64,000 nt of DNA from JBGCEZ01 sp045106735 (lineage in GTDB: Bacteria; Planctomycetota; Phycisphaerae; Phycisphaerales; SM1A02), in NCBI GenBank assembly GCA_045106735.1, contig JBGCEZ010000003.1:1-64000 (forward strand), in the 5' to 3' direction. The translations under genes and the position numbers were made by a program. Below are positions 9,121-16,198 of this stretch, piece by piece. Below the pieces are notes generated by a model, which was given only the letters and a program-made list of their open reading frames with translations, searched no databases and had not been told where the DNA came from. Every line of letters starts with the position of its first letter. Positions within the stretch are counted from its first letter, which is position 1.

Positions 9121-11169
9121 ATGCACGGTTCAGACCATCGTCCGACGCCTCAGGCCCCTCGTGATCGTTCCATCTCGCTGGGCGATCTGCCCTCATTGCG
9201 CGATGAACGTGGTGAACCGGTCGAAACGCCGGCGTCGGTGGTGGGCGGACCAACGTCCGAGAACCCGCCGCCGCCCGATATCGCCGGCTTGCCCGAGGGA
9301 CTTCCCGTCGCGCCACCCACGGTGATCGAGCTTTCGCAGCAGTCGGCCGCCGCCGCCCACGCCGCCGGCAGCCAGATTTCGCACGTCGGCCCGGTCGGCC
9401 CCGTCGGCCCGCCCGCCCCGATCGCCCCGATCGCCGCCGCCCCGATGGTTCCGGCCGCTCCGCCCGCCCCGGCGGTTCCGGATGTGCGCAGCGAACCCAT
9501 CGTGATGCCGACGACGTCGGCCGCGTCGCCTCCGAATCCGCCGCTCCGCACCCGGGCCACCATCGCCTGGGACGACGCCCACGCCGGCGAATCGCTCGAC
9601 CGCGTCGACATCGCCGGTCGGTCGGGCACGCCAGCGAGCGAACCGGTGGTCCCGACGCCCATCGCGCCCGCGCCGACCATCGCGCCCGCTTCAATCATCT
9701 CGTCCGCGCCGAACATCGCGCCCGCCCCGACCATCCCGTCAGAGCCAATCATCGCCGCCGCGTCCGTCGTTGCTCCGGTGCGCTCAACCCCCGCGCCGCC
9801 CGCCGCCCCCGCGTCCATCGCCCCGCCGGCCAATCCCGACATTGACCCGGACGTCATGCACGACCTGCTCGAGCAGGCTGATCGCATGATGGTGCAGTTG
9901 CAAACCGGAATTGAGGAAGCTCGCTCCACGCACGCCGAACCCGCGAGCCTGGCCCACCGGCTGCAGGAACGCCTGCGGGTTGGCGCGAAGATGCTCAAGG
10001 CTTTCCAGGCGCAGATCGACCGAGCCGAACTCGTGGTGACCGAAGCCAGTGATCGGTCGAAGGTCGCCGAAACGCTCGAGACGCACCTCGACGATGCCAC
10101 CCGGTCGATCGCCGCATCCAGCCGCGAAGAAGCGGACCGCGTGAAGCGCGAACTCGCCGCGGTGATCGACGCGGCCCGCACCGCGATCGACGAGCGAGCG
10201 CGGCGTCGCGAACGGCCGGCCGTCGAAGTCAACACGATCATCGAAGCGGTTGAGACCCACGTTTCCGGCAAGATCGACGAAGTGAACGCCTACTTCGACG
10301 AGCGCACGCCCACGCTTCCAACGCAGGAGACCCTCGACCTCCGCGTCGAGCAGGTCCTCGCCGCGGCGATGGAACGCTTTGATCGCCACGCAGCCCAGCG
10401 GCGGAGTGAACTCGACGCCCAGACCGCAAACTTCGATCAACTGCAAGCCCGAGCCACGGCGTTCGCCGAACGGCTGGAGGCGACCGAGTCTCGCAGCGAA
10501 GCGATTCAGACCCGCAGTGAGGAATCGGCCCGCTCGATCCGCGGTGAACTCGAAGAAGCCCATGCCGTCGCCCGGCAGTGCCTCGACGCTCGCAACGGGC
10601 TCGCCGCCGAACTGCGCAAGGCCGTCTCCGGTTCCGATGAGATCGCGGCCCGCGGCGAGCGAATTCGGCTCGATGTCGACGAACAGGTCACCCGTTACGA
10701 CCGCCTGCAAACGCACGTTTCCAGCAGCATGGGCACGATCGAAGATGCGGTCCGCCGCATCGATCACGCCGAACGCATCGTCGACCGGCTCGAACGCCTG
10801 ACCGACCGGCTCGCGCCGTGGGAAGGACTGCTGACCAGCGGCCCGCAGACCGCCGAAGGTCTGCCCAAGTCCGCCGTCGATCTGGTTGACCACATTCAGT
10901 CGGGCCTCGGCCGCGACATCGAAGCGATCTCGACGACGATGCGCGACATGGCCGAACGCATGGGCGGCCTCGCGCCGCGTCGAACGACCACGGCGACCGT
11001 GGCGGCATCCGCGACCACCGAGCCACGGCCCGGCGGACTCGACCAGCCGGCCGACGGTGTGGCCGCGTCAAGTGCGGCGGTGTCGGCCATCGACGGACCC
11101 AGCCGCTCGGAACCGATGAACATCGACGAAGCTCGCGCGGCCCTCGACTCGTCGCGGCGATCGGCCTGA
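9121..11169 (+). CDS. Unrecognised Pro/Ala-rich coiled-coil protein
   Basis: A 682-residue protein of no family I recognise. A GGAG site 8 bases before the ATG supports the start. Residues 1-245 are a Pro/Ala/Ile/Val-rich low-complexity region with repeated APTIAPA-type units. From about residue 245 to 600 the protein is almost wholly alpha-helical with heptad-like Ala/Leu/Arg/Glu patterning, which suggests a long coiled coil. There is no signal peptide or membrane segment. The C-terminal 60 residues are again Ala/Thr/Ser-rich. It stands alone on the plus strand after the YihY gene, 196 bases apart. A cytoskeletal or scaffold role would fit the shape, but nothing in the sequence shows function. 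Confidence 0.75.
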   Translation: MHGSDHRPTPQAPRDRSISLGDLPSLRDERGEPVETPASVVGGPTSENPPPPDIAGLPEGLPVAPPTVIELSQQSAAAAHAAGSQISHVGPVGPVGPPAPIAPIAAAPMVPAAPPAPAVPDVRSEPIVMPTTSAASPPNPPLRTRATIAWDDAHAGESLDRVDIAGRSGTPASEPVVPTPIAPAPTIAPASIISSAPNIAPAPTIPSEPIIAAASVVAPVRSTPAPPAAPASIAPPANPDIDPDVMHDLLEQADRMMVQLQTGIEEARSTHAEPASLAHRLQERLRVGAKMLKAFQAQIDRAELVVTEASDRSKVAETLETHLDDATRSIAASSREEADRVKRELAAVIDAARTAIDERARRRERPAVEVNTIIEAVETHVSGKIDEVNAYFDERTPTLPTQETLDLRVEQVLAAAMERFDRHAAQRRSELDAQTANFDQLQARATAFAERLEATESRSEAIQTRSEESARSIRGELEEAHAVARQCLDARNGLAAELRKAVSGSDEIAARGERIRLDVDEQVTRYDRLQTHVSSSMGTIEDAVRRIDHAERIVDRLERLTDRLAPWEGLLTSGPQTAEGLPKSAVDLVDHIQSGLGRDIEAISTTMRDMAERMGGLAPRRTTTATVAASATTEPRPGGLDQPADGVAASSAAVSAIDGPSRSEPMNIDEARAALDSSRRSA

Positions 11170-11295
11170 GTCGGAGGCGCGGACCGGCGGAACGAATGGC
11201 CGACGGTCGATCCATCGTTGGACGTTCGGCGATGCAACGCCTCGTCAACCGTCGACCGCCAACCGTCAACCGGCGATGGAGTTTCCAGGAGTGCC

Positions 11296-11463
11296 TCAGG
11301 CCGCCCGGCGGGTATTCGTCATGCGCCGGATGACCGTGGCCCGTGCGGCGGCCCGCGAACCCTGGGCGATCGGGGCGCCCATCACGCGCAAGCGGCGGAG
11401 CGACTGAGGGGCAGCGCTGCGTTCGCGGCGCCAGGTAAGAATCGAGCGGTTCATTGCCGGCAT
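11296..11463 (-). CDS. Small basic protein (55 aa), hypothetical
   Basis: An ORF of 55 codons from ATG at 11463 to TGA at 11296. It is preceded by GGGAGG six bases before the ATG, one of the best ribosome sites in the region. The product starts MPAMNRSILTWRRERS and contains 13 arginines, one glutamate and no aspartate, so it is strongly basic, with no membrane segment. It lies 69 bases downstream of the DUF1570-type protease gene on the same strand and could be cotranscribed. Ribosomal-protein-like or nucleic-acid-binding peptides have this composition, but I recognise no family. Without conservation data it may still be a chance ORF in GC-rich DNA. The ribosome site is the main argument. Confidence 0.45.
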   Translation of the reverse strand: MPAMNRSILTWRRERSAAPQSLRRLRVMGAPIAQGSRAAARATVIRRMTNTRRAA

Positions 11464-11532
11464 TGGGTTGCCTCCCGGGATGCGTGCGGATGGTGGCCGA
11501 AACAGAAGATCGATTGCCCTCGACCGTGGGCG

Positions 11533-12924
11533 TCAGCCCCCGCGGACCACGCGGCGAAGCTGCCGCCGTTCGTCTTGCAACCATCGGCGTTCGACGGTTT
11601 CGACCGGGCCAAATGATGCTTCGAAGAGATCAAGGGCCGAACGAGCGTCGATGCCATCGCGCGATCGGAGGGCCGCGAGGAAGTTTCGCAGCTGCGGTCG
11701 ATGTCGATGGAAGAGCCACGTCGTCAGGGCATAGCTCTGGTGGTACAGCACGTCGATGTCGCCATCGCGTCCGACGGGCACTTCGAGCCAGGTCACCAGT
11801 TCTCGGGTATCCAGCAGGGCACCGTCGTCCATGAGTTCGGCGAAGCGATCCCGCCGCGAGGGATACTCGTGGTCCGGCCCGAATGCGGCCGACGGATCGT
11901 CGGTCTCGAAGGCGGTGGCCAGTCCTTCGCTGATCCACAGCGGCTGCTGAAACATCGTCGACTGAACCCCGCGATGGAAGAGCAACTGGTGCGTCGCTTC
12001 GTGTACGGTGGTCGCGATGCCCACTTCGTCGCTGAACGCGTCGATGCGCTTGCGTTCGCCGCCGAGGTGTGACTTGTATTCGTCCCGCCACCGCATGAGG
12101 TCGCGTTCGCGGCGTTCGTCGCCGCGGCGACGCGCGTCGGTAATGTCAGACTCGAGGCCGGAGAGTTCGCCTTCGAGTTCGGCGAGCTTTGCGCGGGCGC
12201 GAATCACACTCGGATTGGTCTCTGCGTGGTAGAAGACCGTGCGGTCCGCCGACGGGCTGTAGTACCCGGCGACCCACTCGGCGGTGACGCCATCGGCCTC
12301 CGACGCAAACTGGCGGTAGTCGGCCCGGCGCTCGAAGAGCACGCAGACGAGCTTGTGCCGGAGCGGGTCGGGGGTGATGCCCAGGCGCCCCATCACCCGT
12401 TCGAATTCGTGGACCGTCCGCTCGAGGCGGCCGGTTTGGGCCCGGCTCCAGGCGACGTCGGCGTCCGAGTAGACGACCCAGTGCCGCGTCTCGTAGCGGG
12501 TGTGGCCGCGGCCGAGCAATCGCTCGGCGGCCTGGCTCGCATCGCTCTTCGCGACCAGCCGGCCGCCGGTGCGAACAACGGGTCCGAGCTCAGCCCCCGC
12601 GGGCCGCGCGGCCGTGGTGGACATGGCGGCCTCGGCCGAGCCGGACCGCGGGCTCAGGGCGACGGTGGCGGCGTTCAGGGCGGCGATCAGCGAGCGTTCG
12701 GAGCTGCGGCTGGTCCACCGGGCTGGCCGGGCGGTTGGCGGGGTGGCGGCGACCGAATCGGTCAGCCGGCCGGCGGCGCCTGCGGCTGGTGCGTCGCCCG
12801 CTGCGGCTGGCCCCGAATGGGCCGTGAGCGGCAGGGCAAGGGCCGTGAGGAGGGCGGCAACGCTCCCGAGTCGGAATCGGTGGGCGGCCAGACGGGACGA
12901 CGCGACGCGCGAGGGCATTGGCAT
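11533..12924 (-). CDS. DUF1570-type secreted zinc metalloprotease
   Basis: I choose the ATG at 12924 (463 residues) because a signal peptide follows (basic start MPMPSRVASSR, hydrophobic core near 20-32, AAAG cleavage region). Earlier in-frame codons give a proline/arginine-rich leader with no support. The zinc-binding motif HEATH is at residues 308-312, and ISEGLAT about 25 residues later supplies the third ligand glutamate, as in gluzincin-like metalloproteases. The region from HWVVYSD to the C-terminus fits the DUF1570 family, which is common in planctomycetes. A charged helical segment lies between the substrate domain and the HEATH helix. The protein is probably exported. Its substrate is unknown. 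Confidence 0.78.
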   Translation of the reverse strand: MPMPSRVASSRLAAHRFRLGSVAALLTALALPLTAHSGPAAAGDAPAAGAAGRLTDSVAATPPTARPARWTSRSSERSLIAALNAATVALSPRSGSAEAAMSTTAARPAGAELGPVVRTGGRLVAKSDASQAAERLLGRGHTRYETRHWVVYSDADVAWSRAQTGRLERTVHEFERVMGRLGITPDPLRHKLVCVLFERRADYRQFASEADGVTAEWVAGYYSPSADRTVFYHAETNPSVIRARAKLAELEGELSGLESDITDARRRGDERRERDLMRWRDEYKSHLGGERKRIDAFSDEVGIATTVHEATHQLLFHRGVQSTMFQQPLWISEGLATAFETDDPSAAFGPDHEYPSRRDRFAELMDDGALLDTRELVTWLEVPVGRDGDIDVLYHQSYALTTWLFHRHRPQLRNFLAALRSRDGIDARSALDLFEASFGPVETVERRWLQDERRQLRRVVRGG

Positions 12925-13311
12925 ACAGGGGGAGTCGGCCGCCAGGGACGGGGCCTGAAGCACCGCCGTGGGGATCGGGGGCGATCGGCGCGTCTGCCCC
13001 GCTTCGGCGCTCCAGGCAAGATGCCGCGCGGACTCGGTTCTCGGAAGCGGCCCGATGCGATGGGGCGGGCGAGGCCGGGCGGCAGGGGCGTTGCGGGCCC
13101 CGGCCGGCCCCACGAATGGTATTTCTGCGGGCTCCTCGGAGCGTTCTCCCTTTGACGCTCCGGCGGGCTTTCCGACGGGCCTTCTGACTGGTGTTGGCCG
13201 GCTTGGCGTCCGATGCATACGATGGTGCGTTCGGGACCTGTCCACCGTCGGTGGTCGGTCCCGTGCCGCCCGCTGTTCCGCTCGCTCCGCGACTCCCCGA
13301 AGGATGCCTCC
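12925..13311. other. Divergent intergenic region, no gene seen
   Basis: This stretch lies between the start of the minus-strand protease and the start of nuoB on the plus strand, so it must hold both promoters. It is GC-rich, and I see no clear -35/-10 pair, repeat or structured RNA. The only clear signal is the GAAGGA ribosome site just before nuoB, at 13298-13303. Confidence 0.5.
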
Positions 13312-13881
13312 ATGGGTCTCGAAACCGCCCTCCCGGTCGACAACATCCTCACGACGCAACTGCAGAAGGTCGTGAACTGGTCCCGCCGCTCGGCGGTCTG
13401 GCCGATCCCGTTCGCCACCGCCTGCTGCGGCATCGAGCTCATGGCGACCGCCTCGAGCCGGTATGACCTGGCCCGTTTCGGCGCCGAGGTCATGCGGTTC
13501 AGCCCGCGTCAGGCCGACCTGCTGCTGGTGGCCGGCCGCGTCTCGACCAAGATGCTCCCGGTCCTGCAGCGGATCTACGTCCAGATGACCGAACCCAAGT
13601 GGGTGATCTCAATGGGGGCGTGCGCGTCCACCGGCGGCGTCTTCGACACGTACGCCGTCGTCCAGGGCATCGACCAGTTCATTCCCGTCGACGTCTACGT
13701 GCCCGGCTGCCCGCCGCGGCCCGAGATGCTGATCGAGGGCGTGATGGCGATCCAGCGCATCATCGACCAGGACAACGTGCCCCGCGATCCGGACGGCAAG
13801 CGGCTTCCGCTGAACATCGCCGTCGCCCCGAACTACGAGCCGTCGGCCCAGCCGGTCGACGTGAGCATCGGCGCCACGTAA
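13312..13881 (+). CDS. nuoB: NuoB, NADH-quinone oxidoreductase subunit B (orphan copy)
   Basis: A 189-residue subunit of respiratory complex I that holds iron-sulfur cluster N2 next to the quinone site. All four N2 cysteines are present: the tandem Cys38-Cys39 (FATACCGIEL), Cys104 (MGACAST) and Cys133 (VPGCPPRPE). The start at 13312 has GAAGGA eight bases upstream and gives the usual NuoB N-terminus. The C-terminal 25 residues are a short extension. No other nuo gene flanks it. The neighbours are a protease and a FAS1 protein, so it is either the displaced sole nuoB of a split nuo operon or a second copy. A strong hairpin follows the gene. Confidence 0.95.
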   Translation: MGLETALPVDNILTTQLQKVVNWSRRSAVWPIPFATACCGIELMATASSRYDLARFGAEVMRFSPRQADLLLVAGRVSTKMLPVLQRIYVQMTEPKWVISMGACASTGGVFDTYAVVQGIDQFIPVDVYVPGCPPRPEMLIEGVMAIQRIIDQDNVPRDPDGKRLPLNIAVAPNYEPSAQPVDVSIGAT

Positions 13882-13952
13882 GGCTGCTTCCCGGCATCGG
13901 CCGACGACGCATCCGACGGCGCACCCGACGACGTACCTGAAGACGAACACAC

Positions 13953-13990
13953 ACGCGGCCGCGCTTCCAATCCTGGAGGCGCGGCCGCGT
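13953..13990. terminator. Strong hairpin between convergent nuoB and FAS1 genes
   Basis: A 12-base perfect inverted repeat, ACGCGGCCGCGC at 13953-13964 and GCGCGGCCGCGT at 13979-13990. The intervening bases can extend it (TTCCA with TGGAG, one G-T pair) to about 19 pairs and a 4-base loop. It lies 71 bases after the nuoB stop and 129 bases after the FAS1 stop on the other strand, so it can serve both. The plus strand has only CTTTG after it, so it is a poor U-tract terminator. A transcript end-stabilising or Rho-assisting role is also possible. Confidence 0.65.
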
Positions 13991-14119
13991 CTTTGTGGGC
14001 GGAGCATGTATTGGCCGGTGATGTACGGCGTGAACGGCCGCGGCGGCGATCCGGTCCTGCGTTCCGATCCCGCGTTCCGCCGCCCCGTCGCGCCCTGGAG
14101 CGCCCCGTCGTCTCGCAAA

Positions 14120-15475
14120 TCAGTGGTCGTCGCGGACTTCGATCTCGACCTCGCGCACCACCAGGACCCGGACGGTGCCGCCGTCACCGGCCCGTTGCTT
14201 GGCGTCGCGGAGCGATGCACTGGTGGCCGGCTTCCCGTCAACCGCGAGGATCACATCGCCAGACTCGAGTCCGGCATCCCGGGCGCCGCCGTCGCCGGCG
14301 ACGCGGTCGATGCCCAGGCCAGCGTCGGCCGACGACCGAAGGAGGTCGCGAATCTCGTGGGAGACTTCGGTGGTGAACACGCCGATGACGAGATTGGCGT
14401 TCGACGATGACGACGAAGGCGCGGCGAAGTCCTTCGGCAGCAGGACGGTGTCGATGACGTGGACGACGCCGTTGGCCGCCCCGATGTCGGTGGCCACGAC
14501 GCGGGCGTCGTTTGCCCGCAGCGCGCCGCGTTCAAAGCGAAGGTTCACGGGCTCGCCGTTGAGCGTGCTCGCGCTCGCCCCGCCGAGGGCGTCCTCGGCG
14601 TAGACCCGGCCCGGCACTACGTGCAGCGTCAGGATCTCGACGAGCGCCTGGCGATTGCGCGGTTCAAGCAGGGCGGCCAGCGTGTCGCCGGGGATCTTGG
14701 CAAACGCCTCGTCGGTCGGGGCGAAGACGGTGAACGGTCCATCGCCGGCCAGCGCGTCGGCCAAGCCGGCGGCGTTCACCGCGGCCAGCAAGGTGCCGAA
14801 CGACCCGGCCTTGGTGGCCACCGCGGCGATCGAGTCCGACGGGGGAAGAATGACCTCGTCGATGACGTGGATCACGCCATTGCTCGCTTCGATGTCCGCG
14901 GCGACGATCGAACGCGTCCCGGCGGTGAGTCCGCTGGCTCCCAGGTCGATGGGCAGCCGGCTGCCGTCGAGCGTCCGAACCGCGGTGCGGCGGGCGAGAT
15001 CGGCGGCCGGAAGGGCTTCGCCGGCGACCACGTGCAGCGAGAGGATCGCCGCGAGTTGGTCGCGGTTCTCCGGCTTGAGCAAGGCGTCGATCGTGCCGGC
15101 GGGCAGCTTGGCGAATGCTTCGTCCGTCGGGGCGAAGACGGTCAGCGGACTGGTCTCGCGGAGCACGTCGACCAGACCAGCGGCTTTGGCCGCGGCGAGC
15201 AATGTTTCGAATGATCCGGCGGATGCGGCCACGTCCACGATGTCGGGACCGCCGACGGCGCCCATGGTGAGGGCGGTCGACGCGGCGTGGGGCGACGTCA
15301 TCGCCGCACAGGGCGGGGCGTACGACGAGCTGGAGCTACTCAGGGTGGTGGCGGGGGCCGCGCTGGCCACGGGCGTACCGCCGGCGAGCAGCAAGACGCC
15401 GGCGCTGAACGGGACCGCGAACACGGCGGCGAAGGCCATCGTTCGATTGGTTCGATGGGGGCGATGGATGCGCAT
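14120..15475 (-). CDS. Secreted protein with two FAS1 (fasciclin) domains and a C-terminal PDZ domain
   Basis: The ATG at 15475 has GAAGGAG seven bases upstream and begins a signal peptide (hydrophobic stretch near residues 15-34, then Ala-rich), giving 451 residues. Two FAS1 domains follow, about 75-205 and 215-340. Each has the LTVFAPTDEAFAK or FTVFAPTDEAFAK signature, the LxLHVV motif and the NGVIHVID or NGVVHVID motif. The last 90 residues form a PDZ-like domain (GLGIDRVAGDGGARDAGLESGD, LAVDGKP). FAS1 domains mediate extracellular adhesion and PDZ domains bind peptide C-termini, so this is likely a surface or periplasmic binding protein. A Ser-rich linker joins the first FAS1 to the signal region, and another precedes the PDZ domain. 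Confidence 0.88.
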   Translation of the reverse strand: MRIHRPHRTNRTMAFAAVFAVPFSAGVLLLAGGTPVASAAPATTLSSSSSSYAPPCAAMTSPHAASTALTMGAVGGPDIVDVAASAGSFETLLAAAKAAGLVDVLRETSPLTVFAPTDEAFAKLPAGTIDALLKPENRDQLAAILSLHVVAGEALPAADLARRTAVRTLDGSRLPIDLGASGLTAGTRSIVAADIEASNGVIHVIDEVILPPSDSIAAVATKAGSFGTLLAAVNAAGLADALAGDGPFTVFAPTDEAFAKIPGDTLAALLEPRNRQALVEILTLHVVPGRVYAEDALGGASASTLNGEPVNLRFERGALRANDARVVATDIGAANGVVHVIDTVLLPKDFAAPSSSSSNANLVIGVFTTEVSHEIRDLLRSSADAGLGIDRVAGDGGARDAGLESGDVILAVDGKPATSASLRDAKQRAGDGGTVRVLVVREVEIEVRDDH

Positions 15476-16198
15476 GGGAAAACTCCTTCCCGGAAGGATC
15501 CGGGGGTGACCGGTGTCGGACACAGGTTGGATTGCGAGGCGAGAGATTCGAGCGACGATGCGGACCAGCGGACGCTGGACACATCGCCGGCAAGAGTGTG
15601 GGCTCGGCGCATCGACGCGTGGGATGGGTCGATGCCCCGAGCATGAGTCCCGGCAACGACCGGGATCAGGTCAGCAATCGTGTGTCCCGGGCGCCTGGAT
15701 TCACTGCGGTTTCCGTCGCCCGCGTTGGCCGCCGGATTGCGCCGGTTCGTTCGCCCGGTGTTCGTGTCCCGCGCGCACAGAAACCCCGGGCCGTGTGACC
15801 CAGGGTCTCTGGTGCGAGCGTCAGCCGCGTGGCTCCTCCGATCCGCGCGGCCCGCTCAGCCTTCCCCCGATCCGATCACCGGCCGGGGCGCCACTCGATC
15901 GCGGGAACGCGCCGGCCGGGGAGTGGAAGGGCTGGCGCAACGATCGCTGGCGTGACCCGGCAGGTGGTGTGCAACCTCCGGGCGTGGATGTCGGTCGAGG
16001 AATGTCGGCATCCATCCTGACATGCGCAATCGGCGCGCTCGGCGCCCGGGGAAACTCGGAAATTTCTGCCGGTTTGCGGTCCGACCACAACTGGCGTGGG
16101 GCGATCGCGGGGCAGGAGCCGGGGTCGTCGACCCGGCTCGACGGCCGTGGATCGGCTGTGGGTGGGCCGCGGTGGCGCGGACGACCCTCGGCTGCGGT
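15476..16198. other. 723-base region without a credible gene
   Basis: Between two minus-strand genes, the kinase (upstream) and the FAS1-PDZ gene (downstream). It holds a probable minus-strand terminator at 15784-15805 and, close to 15476, the FAS1 gene's ribosome site. Open frames here have no ribosome site or recognisable product. No tRNA or repeat seen. Confidence 0.5.
15784..15805 (-). terminator. Candidate intrinsic terminator
   Basis: On the minus strand CCCTGGGTC, loop ACAC and GGCCCGGGG form a nine-pair stem (two G-T pairs) followed by TTTCTG. It lies about 390 bases after the stop of the Ser/Thr kinase gene and before the FAS1 gene, which is where a terminator would be expected, though the U-tract is short. 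Confidence 0.42.

Noticed and set aside
12718..13359. N-terminal extension of the DUF1570-type protease gene
   Set aside because: The extension is Pro/Arg-rich and overlaps the nuoB promoter; the start at 12924 gives a proper signal peptide.
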